Position numbers and translations under genes: made by a program. Below the pieces are notes generated by a model. It worked only from the letters and a program-made list of their open reading frames with translations. It did not search any database and was not told the origin of the DNA. From an uncultured Parabacteroides sp. (GTDB taxonomy: Bacteria > Bacteroidota > Bacteroidia > Bacteroidales > Tannerellaceae): a stretch of 64,000 nt of DNA. Positions 53,556-63,554 of the stretch are shown one piece after another (position 1 is the stretch's first letter; the number at the start of each line of letters is the position of its first letter). The DNA lies in contig URZO01000013.1 in NCBI GenBank assembly GCA_900552465.1, positions 1 through 64,000 on the forward strand. The letters are read 5' to 3'.

Positions 53556-54449
53556 ATGAGCATATCGATAAGAAACCTCAATAAAGTGTATCCGAACGGA
53601 AACCACGCGCTGAAAGATGTCAATCTGGAAATACCGACCGGTATGTTCGGGCTGTTGGGCCCTAATGGCGCAGGCAAATCGACCCTGATGCGTATCCTTG
53701 TTGCACTGATGGAACCGACCTCCGGTGAAGTCGATATCTGCGGCTACGACCTGATGAAGCAGCGGAAAGAGATACGGGGCATCTTGGGGTATCTTCCGCA
53801 GGACTTCCGTTTCTTTGCCAAATATAAAACGTACGAGTTTTTGGACTACGCTGCGCGTCTTTCCGGAATAAACCGTAAGTCTTTCCGGAAAAAAGCGGTG
53901 GATGAGATGCTGGAGAACGTGGGGCTTTTCGACGTGCGCGACCGCTATGCCAACAAGCTGTCGGGAGGTATGAAGCGTCGTCTGGGGATTGCACAGGCGT
54001 TGATCCATCACCCGAAGGTGATTATCGTAGACGAGCCGACTACGGGGCTCGACCCGGAAGAGCGCATCCGTTTCCGTAACCTGCTGTCGGAAGTCAGTGA
54101 GAATGACGTGACGATTATCCTGTCGACGCATATCGTGGGGGATATTTCGAGTACCTGCAACTGTATGGCGCTGATGAATCGGGGGGAAGTATCGTTCTTC
54201 GGTTCTCCGCAGGATATGTTGAAGCAGGCGGAAGGGAAGGTGTGGCGCATACGGGTGAGTAGTGACGAACTGCATGAGGTGGATAAACAGTACCCCGTGA
54301 TCTCGACCATTCCTTCCGGTACGGGTTGGGAAGTGCAGGTGGTGGCCGATGAGGTGCGGGGGTATGAGGCGGAGCCTTACGCACCTAACCTGGAACATGC
54401 CTACGTCTATTATATGGAGAATAAGTTGAACCGGTGGAGAAACGATTAA
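53556..54449 (+). CDS. ABC transporter ATP-binding protein
   Basis: A 297-aa ATPase. Walker A GPNGAGKST (about residues 35-43), signature LSGGMKRRLG, Walker B IIVDEPTTGLDPE and switch STHIV. A C-terminal extension past 220 is typical of export systems that pair with ABC-2 permeases. ATG at 53556 preferred over an upstream TTG. It heads the export operon, 17 bp from the permease gene. A near-consensus TATCTTTA lies at 53512-53519. Confidence 0.92.
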   Translation: MSISIRNLNKVYPNGNHALKDVNLEIPTGMFGLLGPNGAGKSTLMRILVALMEPTSGEVDICGYDLMKQRKEIRGILGYLPQDFRFFAKYKTYEFLDYAARLSGINRKSFRKKAVDEMLENVGLFDVRDRYANKLSGGMKRRLGIAQALIHHPKVIIVDEPTTGLDPEERIRFRNLLSEVSENDVTIILSTHIVGDISSTCNCMALMNRGEVSFFGSPQDMLKQAEGKVWRIRVSSDELHEVDKQYPVISTIPSGTGWEVQVVADEVRGYEAEPYAPNLEHAYVYYMENKLNRWRND

Positions 54450-54466
54450 AGGAGGTTGCCTGCGAG

Positions 54467-57400
54467 ATGTCATTTATCACAAATATACAATCCGTCGCTA
54501 AATACGAAAGTAAGATACTGGTGCGAAGTTGGTTCTTCCGGATCTTCACGCTGCTTGCCGTCGCCTTTTTAGGGTTCTTCAACTTTGCCATGCTGCTGAT
54601 GGAGGATAGCGGGGGGCTTTGGTTCGAGAAATCAGTTGCGTCCAATATACCTTATTTTAGTCTGTTGCTGTTGAACACGGGGCAGGCGGTGGTGGCTGTC
54701 TTTCTCTCGTCCGAGTTCCTGAAGCGGGATAAGAAGCTCGATACGTCCGAAGTCTTTTATGTCCGTCCGCTCAGCAATGCGGAATATGTGGTCGGGAAGA
54801 TATGGGGAAACCTGCGTGTGTTCCTGCTTCTGAATGTGCTGATATTGGGGATTGTGATGGCTTTCAACTTTATGGCGCCCGGTATTGCAGTCGACTGGCA
54901 GGCTTATATCATCTATTTCTTCCTGATCAGCTTGCCGACCCTAATTTTTATTATCGGGCTTTCCATTTTCCTGATGTTGTTGTTGAGGAATCAGGCGTTG
55001 ACCTTTATTCTGTTGTTGGGGTATATCGGGTTGACGTTGTTCTATATACAGGATAAATTCTATTATCTGTTCGATTATATGGCGTATAACCTGCCGCTGT
55101 TCAAATCGACGATTGTCGGGTTCAGCAGTCCGGAGTTAATGTTGAACCACCGGGCTATCTATCTTTTTGCCGGATTGGGGTTTATCTTCTTTACGATCTT
55201 TCTGTTCAAGCGGTTGCCTAATGCCCGGCGGAGCCATTATCCCTGGTTGTTCTTATCCCTCTGTATGTTCGGGGTGGCGGGGACGGCAGGTTTCCGGCAT
55301 ATACGCCTTATCCTGGAGGAAGGAGAGGTGCGGGCTCTATATACAAGCATCAACAATAAATATGTCCATACGCCGAAGATGGTGATCGACCGATATGATA
55401 TTTCGGTGGAACAGAAGCCAGAGTCGATCGAATCGGTTGTCACGATGAAAGGGGCGGTTCTTGCCGCATCCGATGTCTTTACCTTCTGCCTGAATCCGGG
55501 ATTGAAGGTGGAAGAGGTAAGGGAAGGGGAGAAGACGCTCGATTTTAAACGGGACAAGCAGATCCTGCTGGTGGATTTCGGTAGGAAGATAGAGGAGGGG
55601 GACACGGTTACGCTCTCGGTACGCTATGCGGGAAGGATAGCGGATAACTTCTGCTACCTGGATATTCCGGCCGAGGTCTTGCAGGAACCGTATGAGAAAG
55701 AACTACTGAAGATAGATAAGAAATATAGTTTCCAGACACCCGACTATGTGCTGTTTACACCCGAGACGTATTGGTATCCCCGACCCGGCACAGCATACAG
55801 CGACGTGAGTCCGGATTGGCAGCAGACCTATTTCAGCCGTTTCCGGTTGGATGTGAAGACGCTGCCCGGGCTGGTTGCCGTTTCGCAGTCGGGTAATGCC
55901 CCCTATCAGTCCGTCTCGCTGATTATCGGGCGGTATGAGCAGAAGAGCTTCGAGAGCGACAGTACGCTCTATAGTGTCTGGCATATAAAAGGGCATGACT
56001 ATTATGAGGCGGCTTTCGATTCGATCCGCGATACGATTCCGGGGCTTGTCCGCAACCAGCGGGACAATCTGGAACGCACCTATAAACTGAGCTATCCGTT
56101 CGACCGCTTTTCGGTGGTGGAGGTCCCGGCACAATTCTACAGCTATGTCCGTTCCTGGTCGCAGGCGCAGGAGGTTGTGCAGCCTGAGATGGTTCTTTTC
56201 CCCGAAATGGGTTGTATGTTCAATCAGATGGACTTCGTCAGGAACAAGAAAAACCAGTTGAAATGGTCGAAACGAGGAGGGCGGGAGATTAGTGAGGAGG
56301 AAGCGGAGATACGGGTGTTGAACAATTTCCTGTGGATATTCTCGCAGACGGAGGGAAATTATAACTTCTCTTCCGGCAGCCGGGGCAAGTTCAATATCTC
56401 TTCCCAGAGCAATCCTTATCTGCTGTTTCCTGAGCTTTACAATTTCCGGTACAATATCTATTCGTCCGAATGGCCCGTTACGAACCGCATCATCGAGCTT
56501 TACCTGCAGAAGAAAGCCGATAACAACGGTTGGGAGCGGGAGGTTAACGGCATCAGCAATAACGAGAAGGCGAACCTGCTGATGGAGAAGCAGTCGTTTA
56601 AAGAGCTGTTGTCCGATGTCGAACATCGTGATTTGCTGAATAATATTATCAGCCTGAAAGGTTACAGCCTGTTTGCCCCTGCCGAGGTGAATATCGGGGT
56701 CAGTCTGTTCCGCGATTCCCTGTATGCTGTGTTGGGGCGGAATGAGTTTAAGAACATTCGTTTCGAGTCTCTGCTCGATACGTTAGGGATGATCAGCCGG
56801 TCCGATATCCGTTCGGGTATCTCTGCTTGGGAGCGTCCGACGCCGCTTCCGTTCTATACGGTCGGACAGCCGGAAGTAACCAAGATTATAAATAAGGGGA
56901 AGGAGAGCTTCGTCCTGAAACAGTCGGTCACCAATAATTCCGATTACGACGGGATGCTCCAGCTCGATATACAGGCCAGGGGCAATGGTCCGGATATCGA
57001 TCCGCGTACCAGCCGGAAACTTCCGCTTGCCGCCCATCAGACCAAACTGTTGGTAACCGTTTGGGAGGATGCGCCTCTTCAGGTGGATGTCAATACGCTG
57101 ATATCCGGCAACCTGCCGAATGTGTTGAACCTGCCTATCACCAATATCCCGGAAGAACGAGAGCGGGCGATCGACACGGAAGGAGATTTTATCGTTCAGG
57201 ACTTTTCTCCCGAGGCGGAAGGAGAGGTGATCGTCGATAATGAAGATGCGCTTTTCTCCCTGTCCGAACCGGCTGTTGTCGGGCTGCTGCCCAAATGGCT
57301 CGATAAGGTGGAAGACACCTCCTTCAAGTATGCCGGCGTTTCTCCCTGGCGTGCTCCGCTTCAGTGGACGGCGACGACGAATGCGGCTTATTACGGCCGC

Positions 57401-57739
57401 TATATCCGTTCCGCTTATGTCATCAAGAGCGGTAACGGGAGCCAGACGGCAACCTGGAAAGTGCCTGTCCCGGCTGCCGGGCAATATGATGTCTATTATT
57501 ATGTTTCCAAGGATAACGAATTGAAATATAATAAACAGGCCGGCGGGGAATACCACTTCAAGGTGGCCTATGATGAGGAGAGCGAAGATGCGTATATAGA
57601 TTTGAAGAAGGCGAATGAAGGCTGGGAGCCTTTAGGGGCTTACTACTTCAGCGGCGATACGATCCGGATCACCCTCACGAACGAGTGCAAGCTCCGGAGT
57701 GTAACGGCCGATGCGGTCAAAATAGTAAAACGATATTAA
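54467..57739 (+). CDS. ABC-2 permease fused to M1-peptidase-like and golvesin-like domains
   Basis: A 1090-aa fusion. Residues about 20-280 hold some seven membrane helices of an ABC-2 permease. Then comes a large periplasmic region with features of M1 aminopeptidase domains (PETYWYPRPG, PFDRFSVVEVPAQFYSY, VQPEMVLFPEMG) but no HExxH zinc motif. The C-terminus (about 1000-1090, WKVPVPAAGQYDVYYYVS) is golvesin/xanthan-lyase-like, a putative surface-binding module. Partner of the ATPase upstream. Start at 54467 follows AAAGGAGG, a clear Shine-Dalgarno; a GTG at 54434 would overlap the ATPase gene. The substrate is unknown; loss of zinc residues suggests binding, not cleavage. Confidence 0.8.
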   Translation: MSFITNIQSVAKYESKILVRSWFFRIFTLLAVAFLGFFNFAMLLMEDSGGLWFEKSVASNIPYFSLLLLNTGQAVVAVFLSSEFLKRDKKLDTSEVFYVRPLSNAEYVVGKIWGNLRVFLLLNVLILGIVMAFNFMAPGIAVDWQAYIIYFFLISLPTLIFIIGLSIFLMLLLRNQALTFILLLGYIGLTLFYIQDKFYYLFDYMAYNLPLFKSTIVGFSSPELMLNHRAIYLFAGLGFIFFTIFLFKRLPNARRSHYPWLFLSLCMFGVAGTAGFRHIRLILEEGEVRALYTSINNKYVHTPKMVIDRYDISVEQKPESIESVVTMKGAVLAASDVFTFCLNPGLKVEEVREGEKTLDFKRDKQILLVDFGRKIEEGDTVTLSVRYAGRIADNFCYLDIPAEVLQEPYEKELLKIDKKYSFQTPDYVLFTPETYWYPRPGTAYSDVSPDWQQTYFSRFRLDVKTLPGLVAVSQSGNAPYQSVSLIIGRYEQKSFESDSTLYSVWHIKGHDYYEAAFDSIRDTIPGLVRNQRDNLERTYKLSYPFDRFSVVEVPAQFYSYVRSWSQAQEVVQPEMVLFPEMGCMFNQMDFVRNKKNQLKWSKRGGREISEEEAEIRVLNNFLWIFSQTEGNYNFSSGSRGKFNISSQSNPYLLFPELYNFRYNIYSSEWPVTNRIIELYLQKKADNNGWEREVNGISNNEKANLLMEKQSFKELLSDVEHRDLLNNIISLKGYSLFAPAEVNIGVSLFRDSLYAVLGRNEFKNIRFESLLDTLGMISRSDIRSGISAWERPTPLPFYTVGQPEVTKIINKGKESFVLKQSVTNNSDYDGMLQLDIQARGNGPDIDPRTSRKLPLAAHQTKLLVTVWEDAPLQVDVNTLISGNLPNVLNLPITNIPEERERAIDTEGDFIVQDFSPEAEGEVIVDNEDALFSLSEPAVVGLLPKWLDKVEDTSFKYAGVSPWRAPLQWTATTNAAYYGRYIRSAYVIKSGNGSQTATWKVPVPAAGQYDVYYYVSKDNELKYNKQAGGEYHFKVAYDEESEDAYIDLKKANEGWEPLGAYYFSGDTIRITLTNECKLRSVTADAVKIVKRY

Positions 57740-57779
57740 TTAGTAGATACGATACATGATGCAAAGAGAGTTACTATCC

Positions 57780-59255
57780 ATGAAAAAGATGCTGCTGACG
57801 GGCCTTGCCTGCCTGAGCCTGTCGGTCCCTTCCTACGGGCAGATCGCGCTGACGATCGAGAAGGCGATGGATATTGCGGAAGAGAACAGCCCTTCCCTGC
57901 GTCGTTCCCACATGAACCTGGAACGCTACCAGCAGAACCTGATTGCACAGCGGGCCTCCTTGAAATCGAGGTTCTCGCTGAACCTTAATCCGGTGGACTA
58001 TAGCAAGAGCCGTAGTTTCGACAACCGTCTGTCGCAATGGTACACCAATGAGAAGTTCGGTACGAGCGGGACGTTCCAGGTCGACCAGCCGATCTTGTGG
58101 ACGGATGGTGTCCTTTCGCTGATCAACCGCTTCGGGTGGCAGGACAACAACTCCAATATAGACGGGACGAAGACCAGCAACAAGGCTTTCAGTAACGACC
58201 TCTATCTGCAACTCTCGCAGCCTATCTTTACTTACAATAAACGGAAGATGGAACTGCAACAGATCGAATATGACTACGAGAATGCCAATATCAGCTATGC
58301 CCTGCAACGGCTCAATACGGAGAAAGACATCACTCAGCAGTTCTATTCCGTCTATATGGCGCAAAGCCAGTTGGCCATTACAAAGGAAGAACTGACTAAC
58401 GCACAGCAGAGCTATGATATCATCAAGAATAAGGTCGAAGCCGACCTGGCCGCCCGCGATGAACTGTTCCAGGCGGAGGTAAACTTAGCATCCGCCCGTT
58501 CCTCCATGGAAGAGCAGCAGGTTTCGCTCGAAAACGCGAAAGACCAGCTGAAGCAGACGTTGGGGATGAACCTGGACGAAGACCTGATGGTCTTTGCCGA
58601 AGTACAGATCAAGCCGGTGGAGGTGAACCTGGAAAAGGCGATCCAGCATGGTCTCGAATCGCGCCTCGAACTTCGTCAGCGGGAGATCGAGAGCAAGGAA
58701 CTGGCTTTCGACATGATCAAGACAAAGGCGTTGAACGAATTTAAGGGCGATATCTCGCTTTCGTTCGGTCTGATCGGTGATAACCGCCACCTGGACCAGA
58801 TCTATAACAATCCGACGCAGAACCCCCGTGTCGCGATCACCTTCTCCGTCCCTATCTTCGACTGGGGAGAAAAGAAAGCCCGTGTCAAGGCGCAGGAGGT
58901 AGCCCAGAAGATCAACCAGCTGGAATTTCACGAAGACAAGGTGAGCATCGAGCTGAATATCCGTCAGACCTGGCGCAGCTTGGAGAACCTGCTTTCGCAG
59001 ATCAAGATCGCTGAACAGAACGTGTTGAACGCCCAGCGTACCTACGACCTGAACCTGACCCGTTACCGCGAAGGCGATATCACCGGTATGGACATGAATC
59101 AGTTCCAGACGCAGCTTTCCAATAAGAAGATTGCTTACACGCAATCGCTTATCAACTATAAAATCGAATTGTTGAACCTCAAGATACTTTCCCTCTACGA
59201 CTTCGAGCACGATGTGGCTGTTGTTCCGATGAAAGATTTAATAACGAAAAAATAA
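57780..59255 (+). CDS. TolC-family outer-membrane efflux protein
   Basis: A 491-aa outer-membrane channel. Signal peptide MKKMLLTGLACLSLSVPSYGQ, then two outer-membrane-efflux repeats with long coiled-coil helices (LTIEKAMDIAEENSPSLRRS; LNAQRTYDLNLTRYREGDIT). It gives the exit duct for the RND pumps and perhaps the ABC system. The start at 57780 gives the best signal peptide; ATGs at 57756 and 57759 are in frame. It begins about 40 bp after the permease and 6 bp before the adaptor. Confidence 0.92.
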   Translation: MKKMLLTGLACLSLSVPSYGQIALTIEKAMDIAEENSPSLRRSHMNLERYQQNLIAQRASLKSRFSLNLNPVDYSKSRSFDNRLSQWYTNEKFGTSGTFQVDQPILWTDGVLSLINRFGWQDNNSNIDGTKTSNKAFSNDLYLQLSQPIFTYNKRKMELQQIEYDYENANISYALQRLNTEKDITQQFYSVYMAQSQLAITKEELTNAQQSYDIIKNKVEADLAARDELFQAEVNLASARSSMEEQQVSLENAKDQLKQTLGMNLDEDLMVFAEVQIKPVEVNLEKAIQHGLESRLELRQREIESKELAFDMIKTKALNEFKGDISLSFGLIGDNRHLDQIYNNPTQNPRVAITFSVPIFDWGEKKARVKAQEVAQKINQLEFHEDKVSIELNIRQTWRSLENLLSQIKIAEQNVLNAQRTYDLNLTRYREGDITGMDMNQFQTQLSNKKIAYTQSLINYKIELLNLKILSLYDFEHDVAVVPMKDLITKK

Positions 59256-59261
59256 ACGGTT

Positions 59262-60323
59262 ATGAAGCACTATAATACAATCCTTGTTTCTCTTTCGCTG
59301 TCAGCTGTTTTACTGGCCGGTTGTAACAACAAGCCGCAAAACACGCAGAACGATATTGCAACCCCTGTCTCCGTGATGGAACTCAAGAAAGGTTCTATCA
59401 GCAAGTTAGTCAATACCACCGGGACGGCACAGCCTACCTACGGCGTTACCCTCAATTCCGAGATGAGCGGCCTCTATAAGTTACAGACGAACCCGCGTAC
59501 CGGTAAGCCCTTTAAGTTGGGTGATCTCGTTTCGAAAGGGCAACTGATCGTCCGCCTCGAAGACAAAGAGTATGAGAACGGCATTGCGATCGACGCCAAA
59601 GAACTGAGCCTCGAAATAGCCGAGCAGGAGCAGGTAAAGCAGAAAGCTCTTTACGAGAAGGGCGGCGTGACCCTTAGCGAGATGCGCAACACGGAGGTAA
59701 AGGTGACGAACGCCCGCTACGACTTCGAGAACGGTAAGCTCAATCTGGAAAAGATGAACATCACGGCTCCCTTCGACGGTGTGATTGTCGACCTGCCGCA
59801 TTATACGTCCGATGTCCGGATCGAGCAGGGAAAACCGGTTGTCGGCATCATGGATTATGCCCGTATGTATATGGACATCAACCTGCCGGAAAGCGCTATC
59901 GGATATGTGAAGGCGGATCAGCCGGTCCGTATCACCCACTATACTTTGCCGGAAGATACGATCAAAGGGGTGATCAGCGAACTGTCGCCGGCTATCAGCT
60001 CCGAGACCCGTACCTTCAAGGGAAAGATACTGATCCAGAACGACGACCTCAAACTTCGTCCCGGAATGTTCGTCAAGGCGGATATCATCGTCAACAAGGC
60101 GGACAGTGCCATTATCATCCCGAAAGATGTGATCCAGTCCAACCGCCGTACCAAATACGTTTATATCGTTGAAAAGAACACCGCCCTGCTTCGGGAACTG
60201 AAGACCGGCCTCGAAGACGACAAGAACATCCAGGTCCTGGAAGGCCTGAAGGAAAACGACAACTTAGTGGTGAAAGGCTTCGAGACGTTGAAGGAGAATG
60301 CGAAGGTAAAAGTACAGAAGTAA
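59262..60323 (+). CDS. RND efflux periplasmic adaptor (membrane fusion protein)
   Basis: A 353-aa lipoprotein (AVLLAGC lipobox, Cys about 21) bridging TolC and the RND pump. Barrel-sandwich hybrid with lipoyl-type half motifs (GDLVSKGQLIVRLEDKEYEN, ITAPFDGVIVDLPHY), a helical hairpin (about 105-155), and a beta-barrel domain (YTLPEDTIKGVISELSPAI). It ends 6 bp before the RND gene. Confidence 0.93.
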   Translation: MKHYNTILVSLSLSAVLLAGCNNKPQNTQNDIATPVSVMELKKGSISKLVNTTGTAQPTYGVTLNSEMSGLYKLQTNPRTGKPFKLGDLVSKGQLIVRLEDKEYENGIAIDAKELSLEIAEQEQVKQKALYEKGGVTLSEMRNTEVKVTNARYDFENGKLNLEKMNITAPFDGVIVDLPHYTSDVRIEQGKPVVGIMDYARMYMDINLPESAIGYVKADQPVRITHYTLPEDTIKGVISELSPAISSETRTFKGKILIQNDDLKLRPGMFVKADIIVNKADSAIIIPKDVIQSNRRTKYVYIVEKNTALLRELKTGLEDDKNIQVLEGLKENDNLVVKGFETLKENAKVKVQK

Positions 60324-60329
60324 GGCGTT

Positions 60330-63300
60330 ATGAAAAGCATTATCAAATTTGCAGTAAGCAACCCGGTCACTATCTGCATGCTCGTACTGGCGATCCTGCT
60401 GTTGGGCAAGATATCCTACGACCAGTTGGCTGTCGATCTGCTGCCCGACCTGAATAATCCCCGGCTCTTTATCGAGCTGAAGGCAGGCGAACGTCCGCCG
60501 GAGGAGATAGAGAAGCAGTTCGTCAAGAATATCGAATCGATGGCAATACGCCAGAGCGATGTGACGCAGGTGTCGTCTGTGATCCGTGCCGGTTCTGCCC
60601 GTATCACCGTCGAATATACCTGGAAGAAAGATATGGACGAGGCTTTCCTCGATTTGCAGAAAGCGATGAACCCGTATGCCCAGAACAAGGATATCACCGA
60701 ACTGAAGATCACGCAGCACGATCCGAACCAGTCTCCCGTCGTCCTGATCGGCCTCTCGCACCGCAGCATTACCGATATGGCGGAGCTTCGGAAAGTGGCC
60801 GAGAGCTATATCCGTAACGAACTGATCCGCCTGGAAGGTGTTGCCGATGTCACGCTGTCCGGCGATGAGGTCAGTACGCTGACGATCCGTACCGATCCCT
60901 ATAAGTTAGATGCCTTTAAGCTGACTGTTAATGATATTTCTTCCAAGATAGAAGCCAATAACCAGAGCATCTCCGGTGGCCGAGTCAGCGAGTTGGGATT
61001 GCAATACCTGGTAAAGAGTTCGAGTCTCTTTGCCACGGAAAGCGATTTCGAGAACCTGATCGTCGGCTATAAGGCGGTCAAGGCGGAGGAAGCTGCTTCG
61101 GCAACAGCCGGTACTGCCGGGAGCACGACGGCAGGAAGTGTCGATAAGGCGCCGATCTTTTTGAAAGAAGTTGCCGATGTCCGGTTTGAGAATGCACGGC
61201 CGGAGAATATTGTCCGTATCAATGGCGAGCGCAGCATCGGGCTGTCGGTCTATAAGGAGATGCGGTTTAACACCATAAAGGTGGTAGACGGCGTGATCCG
61301 CCAGTTGGGGATGATCGAACAGGCGCTGCCCGGCTACCGTTTCCAGGTGATCACCAACCAGGGCACTTTTATCAAGAATGCGATCGGGGAGGTGAAGAAC
61401 AGTGCCGTGTTGGGTATTATCCTGGCGGTGATCATTATCTTCGTCTTCCTTCGCCGGTTGGGGACTACGCTGATCGTCAGTCTGGCGATCCCGATCTCGA
61501 TCGTTGCTACGTTCAACCTGATGTTCTTCAATCATCTTACCCTGAACATCATGACACTCGGTGGTCTGGCCCTCGGGGCCGGTATGCTGGTCGACAATGC
61601 GATCGTGGTGATCGAGAGTATCTTCCGTAACCAGGAGAAAGGAATGACGGTGCGCGAGGCAGCCATTACGGGAACGTCGGAAGTGGCGGGGGCTGTTATC
61701 GCCTCGACGTTGACGACGATTGTCGTGTTCCTGCCGATCGTCTACCTGCATGGCGCCTCCGGAGAGCTGTTTAAGGACCAGGCCTGGACGGTGACCTTCT
61801 CGTTAGTATCGTCGCTGTTTGTGGCAGTGTTGGTGATTCCGATGTTGTATGACCGGATTACCGGACAACGGGACAATATGGGTGATGGCGGCCAGGGTGG
61901 CGTGTGTAGAGACGCACGGCCGTGCGTCTTTACGGTTGATGGCGACGGTTCTTCTGTGACCCCGCGTCAAGCGCGGGGACAGGGTGTCCGGATTACCGCC
62001 TACGCCCCCTTCCTGCGTGCCCTCTTGCGGCATCGTTGGGTGGTGATCGGCTGTGCCGTGGGGTTGATTGCGCTGGCGGGTTTGCTGGTGCCTTTTATCG
62101 GGACGGAGTTTATGCCTCGGGCGGAGAGCCGGGCTTTCACGGCTGTTATCAAGCTGCCGGAAGGGACTCCGCTGGAACGTACCGCTTCGGCTGTAGGGAA
62201 TTTAGAAACACTGATGCACACGATTTCGCAGGATTCGCTTTGTACGATCTACAGTCATATCGGGTCGGGGAGCGGTTCGGAGAATGATATATTCGAAGGT
62301 GAGAATACCGCCGTGATGAAAGTGATCCTCTCGCCTTCCTGCCCTGTCCCGCCGGAGGTGGTCATGGAGCAGTTCGTGCAGACCACTGAAAACACCGAAG
62401 GATTGGAAATCACCCTGAAGCAGGAAGAGAACTCCCTCAGCTCCCTCTTAGGCAGCGAAGGTGCTCCCATTGTCGTAGAGGTGAAGGGAGAGGAACTGGA
62501 CGAGATCGCCGCCCTTACGGATGAGGTAAAGCAGCGTCTCGGGGATGTCCGGGGCATCTATAATATCCAGTCGTCCGTCGAAGACGGCGCCCCCGAGGTG
62601 ACGATCTCTGTCGACCGCACGGTTGCCGGTATCAATAACGTAAGTGTCTCGACCGTTATCGAACAGTTGAAGCAGCAACTCACCGGCCTGGAATCCGGCA
62701 AGATGGAGTACAGGGGAGAGATGCGCGACATCCTGATCAAAGTGCCCGACATTACCCTGCGTGACCTCGGTGCACTCGTCATACGGAGCGGCGAGAAGGA
62801 ATTCCGCCTGCAGGAGATCACCACGATCACCCATTCGCAGGCGCCGAAGGAGATCTTCCGCCGCAACCAGAACCGTATCAGCAAGGTCACCGCCAGCCTC
62901 GACGCCGGACACTCGCTCGACCGTGTTGCCGCCGATATACGGCTTGCCGTGAAAGATATCGACCTGCCGAACAACTATTCGATCACCGTCACCGGAGAAG
63001 AAGAGAAACGCCAGGAGTCCATGAACAGCCTCCTGTTCGCCCTTGCCCTCTCGGTCATCCTGGTCTATATGGTGCTTGCCTCGCAGTTCGAGTCGCTGTT
63101 GCATCCTTTCACGATCCTGCTGACGATTCCGCTGGCGGTCGTAGGGGCGATCCTGTTGTTCTTCCTGACCGGTACGACAATCAACATGATGGGTGTGATC
63201 GGTATCGTGATGCTGGTCGGTATAGCGGTGAACAATTCGATTATCCTGGTCGACCGCATCAACCAGTTGATCCAGGCCGGTATGCCGCTCGACGATGCGA

Positions 63301-63554
63301 TAGTGGAGGCCGGCAGCCAGCGTATCCGTCCGATCTTGATGACTACGCTTACGACGATCCTCGCCCTCCTGCCGATGACGTTCGGTTTCGGGGAAGGCGC
63401 ATCGCTCCGTTCGCCTATGGCGATAGCGGTGATCGGGGGGCTGGTCACCTCGACGGTCATGAGTCTGGTGGTGATACCATGTGTTTATTACGTGTTTGAG
63501 AAGATGAAGACTGCTGTCGGGGGTCCCGACAGGTCGAAATCTGAAAAAATATAG
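60330..63554 (+). CDS. RND efflux permease with palindrome-derived insert
   Basis: A 1074-aa proton-driven pump with twelve helices and two large periplasmic loops. TM4 region GALGAGMLVDNAIVVIE has Asp-Asn where AcrB has Asp-Asp. Between TM6 and TM7 a segment of about 35-40 residues (VCRDARPCVFTVDGDG... to GQGVRITAY) is encoded by palindromic DNA (61906-61978) and looks like an insert in a tolerant cytoplasmic loop. The C-terminal tail (VGGPDRSKSEKI) is encoded by the first unit of the array at 63515-63737. The substrate is not known. Confidence 0.9.
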   Translation: MKSIIKFAVSNPVTICMLVLAILLLGKISYDQLAVDLLPDLNNPRLFIELKAGERPPEEIEKQFVKNIESMAIRQSDVTQVSSVIRAGSARITVEYTWKKDMDEAFLDLQKAMNPYAQNKDITELKITQHDPNQSPVVLIGLSHRSITDMAELRKVAESYIRNELIRLEGVADVTLSGDEVSTLTIRTDPYKLDAFKLTVNDISSKIEANNQSISGGRVSELGLQYLVKSSSLFATESDFENLIVGYKAVKAEEAASATAGTAGSTTAGSVDKAPIFLKEVADVRFENARPENIVRINGERSIGLSVYKEMRFNTIKVVDGVIRQLGMIEQALPGYRFQVITNQGTFIKNAIGEVKNSAVLGIILAVIIIFVFLRRLGTTLIVSLAIPISIVATFNLMFFNHLTLNIMTLGGLALGAGMLVDNAIVVIESIFRNQEKGMTVREAAITGTSEVAGAVIASTLTTIVVFLPIVYLHGASGELFKDQAWTVTFSLVSSLFVAVLVIPMLYDRITGQRDNMGDGGQGGVCRDARPCVFTVDGDGSSVTPRQARGQGVRITAYAPFLRALLRHRWVVIGCAVGLIALAGLLVPFIGTEFMPRAESRAFTAVIKLPEGTPLERTASAVGNLETLMHTISQDSLCTIYSHIGSGSGSENDIFEGENTAVMKVILSPSCPVPPEVVMEQFVQTTENTEGLEITLKQEENSLSSLLGSEGAPIVVEVKGEELDEIAALTDEVKQRLGDVRGIYNIQSSVEDGAPEVTISVDRTVAGINNVSVSTVIEQLKQQLTGLESGKMEYRGEMRDILIKVPDITLRDLGALVIRSGEKEFRLQEITTITHSQAPKEIFRRNQNRISKVTASLDAGHSLDRVAADIRLAVKDIDLPNNYSITVTGEEEKRQESMNSLLFALALSVILVYMVLASQFESLLHPFTILLTIPLAVVGAILLFFLTGTTINMMGVIGIVMLVGIAVNNSIILVDRINQLIQAGMPLDDAIVEAGSQRIRPILMTTLTTILALLPMTFGFGEGASLRSPMAIAVIGGLVTSTVMSLVVIPCVYYVFEKMKTAVGGPDRSKSEKI
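61906..61978. repeat. Two palindromes inside the RND gene
   Basis: A 28-bp palindrome (61906-61933) with one mismatched pair has core AGACGCACGGCCGTGCGTCT. A second (61960-61978) has arms CCCCGCG and CGCGGGG around TCAAG. Both are in frame, with no stop codon, in the loop between TM6 and TM7. This is like protein-coding palindromic elements known in Rickettsia. Confidence 0.85.
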
